Assembly (NCBI RefSeq): GCF_002563795.1
Contig: NZ_PDJL01000004.1
Coordinates: 1,426,001 to 1,490,000, forward strand
DNA length: 64,000 bases
Direction of reading: 5' to 3'
Source of the DNA: Vibrio sp. ES.051
GTDB lineage: Bacteria; Pseudomonadota; Gammaproteobacteria; Enterobacterales; Vibrionaceae
The notes beneath the pieces were generated by a model. That model saw nothing but the letters and a program-made list of their open reading frames with translations, searched no databases and had not been told where the DNA came from. The translations under genes were made by a program, and so were the position numbers. Below are positions 17,292 to 25,923 of this stretch, in pieces; the stretch's first letter is position 1; each line of letters starts with the position of its first letter.

Positions 17292-18795
17292 GACGTTTTC
17301 CTCTTAATTCGTCATATCGCGACGTATCACTGGTTGGCTCGGTAACCAGTCGCAACCCTTGAGAGACGGGGACGGGTACAACTGGAGAAGGATTGAGTAA
17401 GCGGCTTAAACAGTTTATGACGTGTTGTTTTGATGGTGTGCCTGCTTCCAGTGCCATATTAATGGCTTGCTCTACCAGCTTTTCATCGTGATGAATAACC
17501 AATGACAAGATTTCGACCATTTCCTTATCGCCGCCAAGACGCTGTAATAATATTGATTGCAGGTGCTTAAAGCTCTCAGGGAGCAAGTGAAACGGTGCGC
17601 CATTACGCAGAGAGCCTGGTTTACGTTGCGCAACCAACAGGTAATGTCGCCAGTTATAAACAATGTGTGGCGGCTCATGTTTAGGATTAAAGACTCTTTG
17701 GTGCTCTGCTATGGGCTGACCTTCTGCCACCAAAACAATACTATCGGGGTAGGCGTGCAGACTCACTCGTCGGTTTGCGTAACTTGCAGGCACGGAGTAT
17801 TTATTTCTGTCGAAGTTCACCAAACAGGTAGAGGAGACTCGCTTGCTTTGCTCGATAAAACCATCAAACGGCGCTGTGACTTTCATTAATTGGGAGCGCT
17901 CACTTAGCCACGTTTGCTCTATGGTCATATCACGATATTGAGGGTGTCTACGTGACTGCCAGTCCCGTAAACATTGGGCTTCAAGCCATTGATTAAGCTC
18001 TTCTAAGGTTTTCACCTTAGGAGCGCGCTGCCAGATGATAGAACGCACATCCCGCACGTTCTTCTCGATCTGCCCCTTTTCCCAACCTGCGGCTGGGTTG
18101 CAGAAGTCGGCTTCAAACAAGTAGTGACTAACCATTGTTAAAAAGCGACGATTCACTACTCGATCTTTGCCATTTTTGACCGCATCAACCGCAGTTTTCA
18201 TATTATCGTAGATCCCCCGTTCTGGAACGCCTTGGAACACGCGAAAGGCATGGTTATGGGCATCAAATAACATTTCATGACTTTGAGAATAATAGGCTCG
18301 AAGGAGGAATGCGCGGCTATGACTGAGTTTGAAGTGAGCGACCTGTAGCTTGGTTTTATGGCCATTGATATAGGCCCAATTTTCGCCCCAATCAAACTGA
18401 AAGGCTTCACCAGGGGCAAACTCTAGCGGCATATACGTTCGTTTAGACGCATCGAGTTTTTGTTCTTCGCGCCATTTACGTGCAAATGAAGCGACTCTGT
18501 CATACGAGCCGCTATAGCCTAGCGGAACGAGGTCTTGAAAAAGGTTTTTGACCGTTTTGCGCTGCTTTCTCGGTCGCTTCATTTCTCGTTTTAGCCAAGA
18601 AGTCAGTAATTCTTTAAACTCGTCTAGTTTACTCAATGAATGCCGCTTTGGATAAACAGGTTCGATAGTTTGATCTTTCAAATAACGTTTAACGGTATTT
18701 CGGGATAGTCCAGTACGTCTGGCTATTTCTCTTTGCGACATTCCTTCGCGGAAATGCCAACGACGAATAACACTTAATAATGACACGTCAATCAC
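17281..18795 (-). CDS. istA: IS21 transposase IstA
   Basis: 504-residue transposase with an N-terminal helix-turn-helix ([20 protein letters not shown]) and an integrase core: [21 protein letters not shown] and [12 protein letters not shown] carry the DDE acids. Intact, so with istB the element could still be active. Confidence 0.95.
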   Translation of the reverse strand: MIDVSLLSVIRRWHFREGMSQREIARRTGLSRNTVKRYLKDQTIEPVYPKRHSLSKLDEFKELLTSWLKREMKRPRKQRKTVKNLFQDLVPLGYSGSYDRVASFARKWREEQKLDASKRTYMPLEFAPGEAFQFDWGENWAYINGHKTKLQVAHFKLSHSRAFLLRAYYSQSHEMLFDAHNHAFRVFQGVPERGIYDNMKTAVDAVKNGKDRVVNRRFLTMVSHYLFEADFCNPAAGWEKGQIEKNVRDVRSIIWQRAPKVKTLEELNQWLEAQCLRDWQSRRHPQYRDMTIEQTWLSERSQLMKVTAPFDGFIEQSKRVSSTCLVNFDRNKYSVPASYANRRVSLHAYPDSIVLVAEGQPIAEHQRVFNPKHEPPHIVYNWRHYLLVAQRKPGSLRNGAPFHLLPESFKHLQSILLQRLGGDKEMVEILSLVIHHDEKLVEQAINMALEAGTPSKQHVINCLSRLLNPSPVVPVPVSQGLRLVTEPTSDTSRYDELRGKRHAQ

Positions 18796-18902
18796 TCCAT
18801 ATTCTCCTGCTAAGACTCAGCAGGATTTAGGTTAGATGATGTGGATCAGTTTTCGGTGCAAATCAGGGGGTGAAGTGGATCAGTTCTGGATGCAATTTAA
18901 CA

Positions 18903-19184
18903 ACTCAAATCAGGCGCAGTTTCAAAGCAACTGTTACTGAAACCACTTGGGACTTACAACGCCGTAGAAAACTGCCTAAAAGCATCAAAAAAACCTTTTG
19001 GAAAGGCAATGTCACAAGGCTGACTTTCAACGAGTACATTCGCGTCTGAAACGGCAAAACAAAACCACAACATTAACAACCAAACGAAACTTCAGCAAAC
19101 CGCACCCAGACGCAAAACCGAGCAAAAATGCAAAATTTCTTAGCCTTAAATATTCTGATTTAGCTGCGTTTTTCCACTGGCAAC
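18903..19184 (-). repeat. Gene-less cassette family A, copy 1 (truncated)
   Basis: This cassette body is related to 23,531-23,881 and 57,466-57,818. Its end next to the IS is missing about 70 bases compared with copy 3. A minus-strand frame (FSTAL region) is partly shared between copies but is broken by a stop here, so it is probably not a protein gene. Confidence 0.7.
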
Positions 19185-19306
19185 TAACGCCGCGTTAAGT
19201 GGTGAGCAACGCAGACCACCTAACCTAAACCATTGTGCCGTAAACACTAAATTCAAAGCAAACCGAAAATGCCAAGCGTTGGGAATCCGTCTTAAACGCT
19301 TTGTTA
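19185..19306 (-). repeat. attC of the DinJ-RelE cassette
   Basis: 122 bp. Outer arms CGCGTTAAG/CTTAAACGC, next pair TGG/CCG, inner CAACGC/GCGTTG. Confidence 0.95.
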
Positions 19307-19365
19307 GTTGCCCTTACCTGATGCTAGTGCTAACATTTGTGTGTACATTAATTTAGGAGCAACTC

Positions 19366-19650
19366 ATGGACACTAGAATTCAATTTCGTGTTGATGACGA
19401 AATCAAACGCTTAGCTCAGCAAATGGCTGAGAGCCAAGGACGCACACTTAGCGATGCTTGCCGTGAACTTACTGAGCAAATGGCTGAACAACAACGCAAA
19501 GCATTATCTCACGACGCTTGGTTAACTGAACAAGTAAACCTAGCGTTTGAGAAGTTTGACTCAGGAAAAGCTTCATTTGTTGACCATGACTCAGCAAAAG
19601 CACGAATGGCAGAACGAAAAGCAAAGATTCGTAGCCGAGGTCAACAATGA
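19366..19650 (+). CDS. RelB/DinJ-family antitoxin
   Basis: 94 residues. An N-terminal ribbon-helix-helix (TRIQFRVDDEIKRLAQQMAESQGRTLSDACRE, split here by position) binds DNA, and the C-terminus is charged and likely disordered, wrapping the toxin. The pair is on the plus strand, opposite to the array, and needs its own promoter in 19,307-19,365. The stop overlaps the toxin ATG. Its likely role is to repress its own operon and neutralise the downstream toxin; such pairs stabilise cassette arrays. Confidence 0.85.
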   Translation: MDTRIQFRVDDEIKRLAQQMAESQGRTLSDACRELTEQMAEQQRKALSHDAWLTEQVNLAFEKFDSGKASFVDHDSAKARMAERKAKIRSRGQQ

Positions 19651-19925
19651 TTTTATGGGAAGAAGAATCGCTAAATGATCGTGAGAAGATCTTTGAGTTT
19701 CTTTATGACTTCAACCCTAATGCGGCAGACAAAACTGACGAAATTATCGAAGTTAAAGTAGAAAATTTACTTGAGCAACCACTAATGGGTGTTCAACGTG
19801 ATGGTATTCGAGGACGATTACTAATTATCCCCGAAATCTCAATGATAGTTTCTTACTGGGTTGACGGCTCAGCAATTCGCGTAATGAGAGTTCTACACCA
19901 GAAGCAAAAATTCCCTACCGACTGA
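19647..19925 (+). CDS. RelE/ParE-family toxin
   Basis: 92 residues with the RelE/ParE fold: WEEESLNDREKIFEFLYDFNP helix, RGRLLIIPE, IVSYWVDGSAIRVMRVLH beta strands and a short basic tail. It is probably an mRNA endonuclease or gyrase poison; the family cannot be separated by eye. ATGA overlap with the antitoxin. Confidence 0.85.
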   Translation: MILWEEESLNDREKIFEFLYDFNPNAADKTDEIIEVKVENLLEQPLMGVQRDGIRGRLLIIPEISMIVSYWVDGSAIRVMRVLHQKQKFPTD

Positions 19926-19944
19926 TTGTGGTCGGTGGGCAAAC

Positions 19945-20064
19945 TAACGCCCTGTTAAGGTGTGAGCAACGCAATACCGAAGCTCCCGATTACTACCTTA
20001 AACACAAAACGCAACGCATAGTAAAAATGCCACGCGTTGCGAATCAATCTTAAACAGATTGTTA
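19945..20064 (-). repeat. attC of the 185-residue cassette
   Basis: 120 bp. Outer arms CCTGTTAAG/CTTAAACAG; second pair GTG against CAA, less complementary than the usual GTG/CAC. Confidence 0.95.
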
Positions 20065-20069
20065 TGTTC

Positions 20070-20627
20070 TTATACTAACTTGATCGTCAAACCAGAATTA
20101 GGACCATTTGGTAAGCCTAATGCCGTATCTACACCGACATTAACTCTCAAGTCCTCTAGCAGCTCCTTTGGAGCAATGATTTGTCCGATCTTTTCTTCAG
20201 ATGCGCTACGAGCGTTAGTAACTTCCTTACCACGATAAACTTGAACCATTTTTCCTTCTTCAATCGCACGTGCGCATAACCCACGACAATAAAAGCGATT
20301 AAACTCACCTTCAGCCAATGTCTGCGGAGCCGTATAAGGGACTTTGGCTACAGTAAAACCACCTTTAGGCTTTTTCCTTTGATAGCTATCAACTAATATT
20401 TGGTTTGATTCTATCTTACTCTCCAACCAAGCCTCATCATGCTCAGTAACGGCTTCAAGTAAAAGGTTATCCCATGTATCTTGCAGTCCCTGCTTCAAGA
20501 ATTTGCTGTAGTAAACGTTCGCATTTTCAAAGTCTACGTTTACTTCGCCACGCATATAATCACGAGTTGTTGTATCTAGGTTTTCGAAGAAAATTGGCAC
20601 AGTGCATTCCTCATTGTAATTAAGCAC
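20070..20627 (-). CDS. Hypothetical cassette protein
   Basis: 185 residues, soluble, not recognised. Visible features are a helical N-terminal half (DTTTRDYMRGEVNVDFENAN), a lysine/glycine linker (YQRKKPKGGF), FYCRGLCARAIEEGK and a glycine/proline-rich end (LGLPNGPNSGL). The arginine/cysteine segment may be structural. It is in array orientation with its attC directly after the stop. Confidence 0.75.
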   Translation of the reverse strand: MLNYNEECTVPIFFENLDTTTRDYMRGEVNVDFENANVYYSKFLKQGLQDTWDNLLLEAVTEHDEAWLESKIESNQILVDSYQRKKPKGGFTVAKVPYTAPQTLAEGEFNRFYCRGLCARAIEEGKMVQVYRGKEVTNARSASEEKIGQIIAPKELLEDLRVNVGVDTALGLPNGPNSGLTIKLV

Positions 20628-20723
20628 ACTAGTTACATTGGTATATATTTAATGCAAATAAAGGGAGCAATTCTCAATACTTTACAAAACTAGATGCACA
20701 TCACATACATGCACAATGGAACA

Positions 20724-20842
20724 TAACGCCTTGTTAAGGGGTGAGCGACGCAATACTGAAGCCACAGCAACCACCTTAAACACTAAACTCAACGCACAGT
20801 GAAAATGCCACGCGTTGCGAATCTGCCTTAAACGCTTTGTTA
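20724..20842 (-). repeat. attC of the 126-residue cassette, hybrid arms
   Basis: 119 bp. The left outer arm is of the CTTGTTAAGGGG type but the right one of the CTGCCTTAAACGC type, so they do not pair fully, unlike all other sites; possibly made by recombination between two attCs. Confidence 0.9.
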
Positions 20843-21220
20843 TGTGGCTGTTCCCAATTGTAGCTCTACGGCTGAGATGATTTTCTTTGTAGCTACAGTT
20901 TTTCGATAACTTGCACGATTATCAACCTTATTTACGTAAGGTAAAGGACGTCCTAAATCAGTATATTGTTCGACGGTTGGATCAATGATTTCATCTGTCG
21001 GGGAAAGCAACCAATAATGAATTATTCCTTTTTCATCTGTTGCTTTTTGCAGCTTATATCCCGAGCTACTGCCCCCTAGGAGATTGTACATTGCTAATGA
21101 TGCGTGGTGGCAATGACCACACATTGAGTGTTCTAACACGTTCTTGTATTGAAGTGGAATCAAGTCATCACACAGCTCAGAACGCACCAAATTATAAATG
21201 TTCAGTTCTTCATTTGTCAT
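20840..21220 (-). CDS. Hypothetical cassette protein
   Basis: 126 residues from the ATG at 21,220 with AGAGGAAG upstream; the longer frame is only attC translated. SMCGHCHHASLAMYNLL carries a CxxCHH cluster of the kind that binds metal or forms a thiol active site, and IIHYWLLSPTDEIIDPTVEQY contains His and Asp in the order of papain-like or transglutaminase-like enzymes (Cys, His, Asp). A cysteine peptidase fold is therefore possible but not shown. The stop codon is formed by the attC end. Confidence 0.7.
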   Translation of the reverse strand: MTNEELNIYNLVRSELCDDLIPLQYKNVLEHSMCGHCHHASLAMYNLLGGSSSGYKLQKATDEKGIIHYWLLSPTDEIIDPTVEQYTDLGRPLPYVNKVDNRASYRKTVATKKIISAVELQLGTAT

Positions 21221-21238
21221 AGCTTCCTCTTTGCCACA

Positions 21239-21356
21239 TAACGCCCAATTAAGTAGCCCGAAACGCCCTGGCTCACTTTCCGCATAACGCGGCAACATAA
21301 AACCCAACGCAAACCAAAAGTGCTAAGCGTTGAGGGTCTGCTTGAATTGTTTGTTA
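21239..21356 (-). repeat. attC of gene-less cassette B1
   Basis: 118 bp. Unusual inner arms AGTAGCCCGAAACGC against GCGTTGAGGGTCTGCTT; outer CCAATTAAG/CTTGAATTG. Confidence 0.93.
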
Positions 21357-21813
21357 TGTTTTACCACAAATGACTGATTATTTGGCAAAGAACTGCATTA
21401 TTGACCACGTTTCAAGAAGTCAGTCACACGCTCACACTCACTTGGGCGCCAGATGCACGAAACACAAAGCGCGTAAGTCCACTTCCCTGCCCAATGAGGC
21501 AACCCGACTTAGCTTCAACAAGCGTCCTCTCTTTCCAACCAAAGCGCAGAACAATGGTAAATTGCCGAGGCAACTGCCAAGCCGACATGCTATTTGGCAA
21601 ATACGCCCAAAACGACTTAGAGCCAGTGAGATTTGAAACCAACCATCACGACCTGAAAATGAAGCAACCCACGAACATTTACCTGTTTTACGGGCTGAGA
21701 AATTCAAGAATTTGGGCCGACAATGCGGATTTGCTGAGACAACTCGAACGAATGGCTAAAGGGACAAAGAACAGAGATCGAATAATTTTTAAACCATTGA
21801 AATACAAGTAAAT
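21357..21813 (-). repeat. Gene-less cassette family B, copy 1
   Basis: About 457 bp, clearly related to 25,325-25,783, 44,349-44,808 and 57,938-58,396. The minus frame open in copies 2 and 4 (FVGCF start, SAWQLPRQF, SGCLIGQGSGLTR) has a stop here just after the start, so coding is doubtful. Confidence 0.75.
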
Positions 21814-21935
21814 ATAACGCCGCGTTAAGTAGTGAGCAACATTACCACCTAACCTAAACCATTGTGCCGTAAACACTAAATTCAAAGCAAACCGAAAGTG
21901 CCCAGCGTTGCGAATCTGTCTTAAACGCTTTGTTA
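21814..21935 (-). repeat. attC of the ASCH cassette
   Basis: 122 bp. Outer arms CGCGTTAAG/CTTAAACGC, second pair TAG/CTG (one wobble). Confidence 0.95.
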
Positions 21936-21940
21936 TATTT

Positions 21941-22405
21941 TTATTTATAGACGACCCTGAAGCGCTCTAAAACCAACAGCATATCCTCTGCGGGCTTAAT
22001 ACCAAGTTCGTCGCACTCTAAGCTAAAAAATTTCCAGTGAGCTTCTCGCCACCAATTTAATGACTTGTCACCCTCGCCTTCTTCTGCTGCAAACTCCGCT
22101 TTAACATCGCTATATTTACATTTATTGACTGATGTAAGTTCAATAATACAAACTGGTTTGCCGTCCCAGTTAGTCACCACTTGAAGATGACCAACTTCTG
22201 GCATGGGTTCGCCTTCATGACTGTACCAATACTCCAAACTGCAAGAAGCACGTTTTTCTCCACGCAGTATTAAGTCGGCACAGACATTGGCGTTGTACTC
22301 ATCTGCGCAGAAATAGTCAGCACTGAAAGAGGTATGTTTTTTCGCAATTTCATTAGGTAATGAGCTTAGATACTCGTTCAAATAAGCCTGACTTCTTTCT
22401 TCCAT
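21941..22405 (-). CDS. ASCH-domain protein
   Basis: 154 residues from ATG 22,405 (a TTG five codons earlier is also possible). The ASCH/EVE-like RNA- or nucleotide-binding fold shows as LRGEKRASCSLEYWYSHEGEPMP in the first half, then GHLQVVTNWDGKPVCIIELTSV and a C-terminal LVLERFRVVY strand. E. coli YqfB-type members hydrolyse N4-acetylcytidine and this length fits the larger relatives. Exact substrate unknown. Confidence 0.82.
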   Translation of the reverse strand: MEERSQAYLNEYLSSLPNEIAKKHTSFSADYFCADEYNANVCADLILRGEKRASCSLEYWYSHEGEPMPEVGHLQVVTNWDGKPVCIIELTSVNKCKYSDVKAEFAAEEGEGDKSLNWWREAHWKFFSLECDELGIKPAEDMLLVLERFRVVYK

Positions 22406-22429
22406 AGCCTTGAATCCCAATTAAAAATA

Positions 22430-22542
22430 TAACGCCCAATTAAGGGGTGAACAACGCCTACACCCAAACCTAAAGCATTGTGCCATAAACACTAAATTTG
22501 AAGTAGAAGCAAAGTTGTGAATCCCTCTTAAATTGCTTGTTA
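22430..22542 (-). repeat. attC of the 74-residue cassette
   Basis: 113 bp. Arms CCAATTAAG/CTTAAATTG, second pair GGG/CCC, ends GTTAAC. Confidence 0.9.
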
Positions 22543-22559
22543 ACTGTTTTCTCAACGTT

Positions 22560-22784
22560 TTAGTCCTGAGCTGACAGATACTCAGCCAAAGATTGCCCCA
22601 CCGCGTAGTCGAGTTTTTTAAGAAGTTTTTTTGCCGAAATTGGAGACAGTTCAATCCAATTCTCTTCATCAATTCGAATAGTAATTAAGCCACCCTGATT
22701 AAGATAAGCATCCATATCAATAGGCTCTTCTTCGCCACCGCCATAAGTTAATAACTTAGCCGAAATCTCTATATCTTTAGACAT
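22560..22784 (-). CDS. Small acidic hypothetical protein
   Basis: 74 residues, not recognised. Acidic, with beta-like ITIRIDEENWIELSPISAK and a helical LLKKLDYAVGQSLAEYL. AGAGGAAAA lies upstream of the ATG. Its size and charge would suit an inhibitor or adaptor, but nothing further can be said. Confidence 0.7.
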   Translation of the reverse strand: MSKDIEISAKLLTYGGGEEEPIDMDAYLNQGGLITIRIDEENWIELSPISAKKLLKKLDYAVGQSLAEYLSAQD

Positions 22785-22804
22785 TACATTTTCCTCTAAA
22801 CAGT

Positions 22805-22925
22805 TAACGCCGCGTTAAGTGGTGAGCAACGCGGCCATCCTACCTAAACCATTGTGACATAATCACTTAACTTAAAATAAGCCGAAATCGCCAAGCGTTG
22901 GGAATCCGTCTTAAACGCTTTGTTA
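22805..22925 (-). repeat. attC of the VOC cassette
   Basis: 121 bp. CGCGTTAAG/CTTAAACGC, TGG/CCG. Confidence 0.95.
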
Positions 22926-22933
22926 TATGCGTG

Positions 22934-23347
22934 CTATTTGGTTACGCTGTTTAATTGCAGTAAGTCCCACTTGTTACCATATAGGTCTTGAAACACCACT
23001 ACTGTCCCGTACTCTTCAACTCGTGGCTCTTCGTTAAATACAACGCCATTTGCCTTCATTAGTTCGTAGTCTCGCCAGAAATCGTTCGTTTGTAGGAACA
23101 AGAAAACACGACCACCAGTTTGATTACCTACTGCTTGAGTCTGTTCTTTGGTACTAGCTTGAGCCAAAAGTAGATTCGTACCATTAGAATTTGGAGGAGA
23201 AACTTGAACCCAACGTTTGCCACCGCCTAAGTCAGTATCTTCGATCAATGTAAACTGAAGTTTTTGAGTGTAGAACTCAATAGCGTCATCGTAATTCTCA
23301 ACAACTAGGGCGATATTTCCGATTTGTTGTTGCACAAGTTTAGACAT
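22934..23347 (-). CDS. VOC/glyoxalase-fold protein
   Basis: 137 residues from the ATG at 23,347. Two beta-alpha-beta-beta-beta units of the vicinal-oxygen-chelate fold are visible: GNIALVVENYDDAIEFYTQKL, then GRVFLFLQTNDFWRDYELMKANGV and VVFQDLYGNKWDLLQL. These proteins bind a metal and act as glyoxalases, dioxygenases or antibiotic-binding proteins (bleomycin or fosfomycin type). The first metal ligand is not the usual His here (GNIALVV), so the enzymatic class is open. Confidence 0.87.
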   Translation of the reverse strand: MSKLVQQQIGNIALVVENYDDAIEFYTQKLQFTLIEDTDLGGGKRWVQVSPPNSNGTNLLLAQASTKEQTQAVGNQTGGRVFLFLQTNDFWRDYELMKANGVVFNEEPRVEEYGTVVVFQDLYGNKWDLLQLNSVTK

Positions 23348-23411
23348 GGTTATTTCCAATATTTCAAAACCCTAATTCTACACTACGTTATGATTTTTTC
23401 GAGAAAGCATA

Positions 23412-23530
23412 TAACGCCTTGTTAAGGGGTGAGCGACGCAATACTGAAGCCACAGCAACCACCTTAAACACTAAACTCAACGCACAGTGAAAATGCCACG
23501 CGTTGCGAATCCCTCTTGAACAATTTGTTA
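23412..23530 (-). repeat. attC of gene-less cassette A2
   Basis: 119 bp. CTTGTTAAG/CTTGAACAA, GGG/CCC. Confidence 0.95.
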
Positions 23531-23881
23531 GTTGCCAAGCCTAACACGTTGATTTTAATTTATTATCGCTTTGTTACCACCGAATTTTCGTATTTTTGTG
23601 GACTCAAATCAGGCGTAGTTTTAAAGCGACTGTCAATGAAACCACGTGAACAAACAACGCCGTAGAAAACGAACTGGCAACACCAAAAAGCGCTTTTGAA
23701 AAGACAATGCCACAATGCTGACTTTCAGCCAGTAAATCGGCTTCTGAAATGGCAAACAAAACCGTTTGAAAATTAATGCATGGTTTCTGAAAGACGAAGA
23801 CTTGGACAAAACTCGAGACCAAAACAACGCAGAAATTTAGTCTTAAACTTCTACTTTGGCTGTGTTTTCCTCATTGGCAAC
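23531..23881 (-). repeat. Gene-less cassette family A, copy 2
   Basis: Related to 18,903-19,184 and 57,466-57,818. A one-base indel relative to copy 3 breaks the shared minus-strand frame after FSTAL. Confidence 0.72.
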
Positions 23882-24001
23882 TAACGCTCTGTTAAGGTGT
23901 GAGCAACGCAATGCCGAAGCCTCCGCTAACCACCTTAAACACTAAACGCAACGCATAGTAAAAATGCCACGCGTTGCGAATCACTCTTAAACAGTTTGTT
24001 A
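23882..24001 (-). repeat. attC of the DUF1456 cassette
   Basis: 120 bp. CTGTTAAGG/CTTAAACAG, GTG/CAC. Confidence 0.95.
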
Positions 24002-24478
24002 TGATTCGGACTCACCACCACTTGGGCGCAACTGACTTTGAAGACCCAGTAGGAAGTTTCGAAGAACTTGGTCTTTGCATTCTCTGTAATGCTTATTCTC
24101 TGGCTTACGGAAAAATGCACTCAGTTCATGCTTGCTCAAACGAAAATCGACAAGTTGCAAAATCTCGAGAATATCCTCAGCCTTCAAGTTCAAAGCAATA
24201 CGCAACTTTTGGAATACGATATTATTACTTAACTTCTCTTCTGGCTTAGGCTGCTCACCTTCGCGTTTGCCACGCTTGAAATTGATAAAACCGTTTAGAA
24301 ATACAGCTAACTCTGTATCGCTAAGTTCGACAAAAGATTCATCGTCCTCTTTTTTCAGCCAACTAGTGACTTGTTCATCCGTCACATTTAAGTCTGCTAA
24401 AGAGAAGATTTCAGCCATTACACTGTCTTTTAAATCGAATGTATAACGTACACGGCGCAAAATATCATTATTGGTCAA
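23999..24478 (-). CDS. DUF1456 family protein (YehS-like)
   Basis: 159 residues that align along their length with E. coli YehS. There are two repeats, each starting with an NDILRRVRYTFDLKD / NNIVFQKLRIALNLK segment and ending with a conserved SWLKKEDDESF or FFRKPENKHYREC motif. The function of the family is unknown; it is soluble and helical. The stop codon is formed by the attC. A chromosomal housekeeping-type gene inside a cassette is notable. Confidence 0.88.
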   Translation of the reverse strand: MTNNDILRRVRYTFDLKDSVMAEIFSLADLNVTDEQVTSWLKKEDDESFVELSDTELAVFLNGFINFKRGKREGEQPKPEEKLSNNIVFQKLRIALNLKAEDILEILQLVDFRLSKHELSAFFRKPENKHYRECKDQVLRNFLLGLQSQLRPSGGESES

Positions 24479-24584
24479 AATAGTTCCTAGTCTTAGGTAA
24501 ATCCAGTGCTATCAACGTGATTACTGGAAGACTTGGATTTTATCAGATTTGCGGTTTACTCCCTACCAATTTGCGAGAGAATCA

Positions 24585-24675
24585 TAACGCCGCATTAAGG
24601 TGTGAGCGGCGCTTGGCTATACTTGAGCGAAGCGAAACTGCCAAGCGTTGCGAATCACTCTTAAATGCTTTGTTA
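24585..24675 (-). repeat. Short attC of the J-domain cassette
   Basis: 91 bp. The short class, with CTTGAGCGAAGCG in the middle; arms CGCATTAAG/CTTAAATGC, GTG/CAC. Confidence 0.93.
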
Positions 24676-24678
24676 GGT

Positions 24679-25188
24679 TTATTTTTTCTTCAAAATTTCA
24701 TAAGCACTATTTATCAACTTCATCATATCGTCGCTTGTTTCAGAGCTATGAGATTTATCACCATGAAATATATGAGATAGACGTTTATAGTTTTTCTTGA
24801 TTAGTTGTAAATCACTGCACCCCTCAGGAACACCTAGAATTGCATATGGAGAAAAGTCGTTTAGCCCGTTAGACCTTGTACTTCGTGGACTATTTCGAGA
24901 GAGCTTCTCTAACTGCTCAATTTCTTTTTCAAGTGCATCTATAGTTTCCTGCAGCTCTCGATTTTTGTGATGTAACCTAGCAACTTCCTCTCTCTGAGTC
25001 TGTTGCCATTTTTCAACTGCAATCACACTGTTTTTTGCGCGAATCCAGTCTAAGTAAAAATACCCTTGCTCTTCTAGATCATCCAGAATTACATCAGCGC
25101 CATCATTATCATATATTGCAATGTAACCTGACTCTTTTCTCAAGATGTGGAATTTAAACTCATTTCTTCGTCTACCAAAACTTCTCAC
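24679..25188 (-). CDS. Protein with C-terminal J-like domain
   Basis: 169 residues. An N-terminal beta-rich part (FHILRKESGYIAIYDNDG) is followed by a coiled coil (about 64-98) and a C-terminal DnaJ-like domain (PYAILGVPEGCSDLQLIKKNYKRL). The catalytic HPD tripeptide of J proteins is replaced by HGD at 142-144, so stimulation of an Hsp70 ATPase is doubtful. The coiled coil suggests oligomerisation. Not a known family to me. Confidence 0.75.
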   Translation of the reverse strand: MRSFGRRRNEFKFHILRKESGYIAIYDNDGADVILDDLEEQGYFYLDWIRAKNSVIAVEKWQQTQREEVARLHHKNRELQETIDALEKEIEQLEKLSRNSPRSTRSNGLNDFSPYAILGVPEGCSDLQLIKKNYKRLSHIFHGDKSHSSETSDDMMKLINSAYEILKKK

Positions 25189-25206
25189 TGGAACTCCTTA
25201 TAAACC

Positions 25207-25324
25207 TAACGCCCAATTAAGTTGTGAGCAACGCTGCCACTTTACTAAAACACTACACCGTAATCACCAAACAAGTTGAAACCGAAAGCGCCGAGCGTTG
25301 CGAATCAGCTTGAATTGTTTGTTA
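25207..25324 (-). repeat. attC of gene-less cassette B2
   Basis: 118 bp. CCAATTAAG/CTTGAATTG, TTG/CAG. Confidence 0.95.
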
Positions 25325-25783
25325 TGTTTTACCACAAATGACTGATTTATTTAGCAAAGAACTGCTTTGTTGACCACATTTCAAGAAGTGAATCACAAGC
25401 TCACACTCACTTGGCCGCCAAATGCACGAAACACAAGGCGCGTAAGCCCACTTCCCTGCCCAATGAGGCAACCCGACTTCGCCTCAACAAACGCCCTCTC
25501 TTTCCAAACATAGCGCAGAACAATGGCAAATTGCCGAGGCAACTGCCAAGCCGACATGCTACTTGGCAAATACGCTGAAAGCGCCTTAAAGCCAGTGAAA
25601 CTTAAAACCAGCCACCACGACCTGCAAATGAAGCAACCCACGAATATTGGCATGTTTTACTGTCTGAGAAACTCACGAATTTAGGCCGACAATGTGGATT
25701 TGCTGAGGCAACTCGGACGAATTGCCAAAGGGACAATGAACAGAGATCGAAGAGTTTTTAAGCTATTGAAATACAAGTAAACA
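25325..25783 (-). repeat. Gene-less cassette family B, copy 2
   Basis: Here the shared minus-strand frame is open for 86 codons (25,393-25,653, starting with ATG), as in copy 4, but no ribosome site is obvious and copies 1 and 3 carry stops. I treat it as possible, not established, coding. Confidence 0.7.
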
Positions 25784-25906
25784 TAACGCCGCGTTAAGGG
25801 GTGAACAACGCCACCACCTAACCTAAACCATTGTGCCATAAACACTAAAGCTAAACTTTGAACCCAAACCGCCAAGCGTTGAGAATCCCTCTTGAACGCC
25901 TTGTTA
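25784..25906 (-). repeat. attC of the ACT-domain cassette
   Basis: 123 bp. CGCGTTAAG/CTTGAACGC, GGG/CCC. Confidence 0.95.
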
Positions 25907-25923
25907 GCAATATGATGCCAACA

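Larger units (their letters stand above)
16445..18902 (-). mobile_element. IS21-family insertion sequence
   Basis: A 2,458-bp element bounded by imperfect inverted ends TGTTAATTTGCA (16,445) and TGCAATTTAACA (ending 18,902), with internal repeats containing TGATCCAC near both ends as in IS21 relatives. It encodes istA and istB. The flanks (GTTC on the left, ACTC on the right) show no target duplication. The left flank is island DNA and the right flank a cassette, so DNA was lost next to it. Confidence 0.88.

Noticed and set aside
21401-21811. Plus-strand frames of up to 136 codons in family B cassettes
   Set aside because: Start and length differ in each copy, no ribosome site, and they oppose the array direction.
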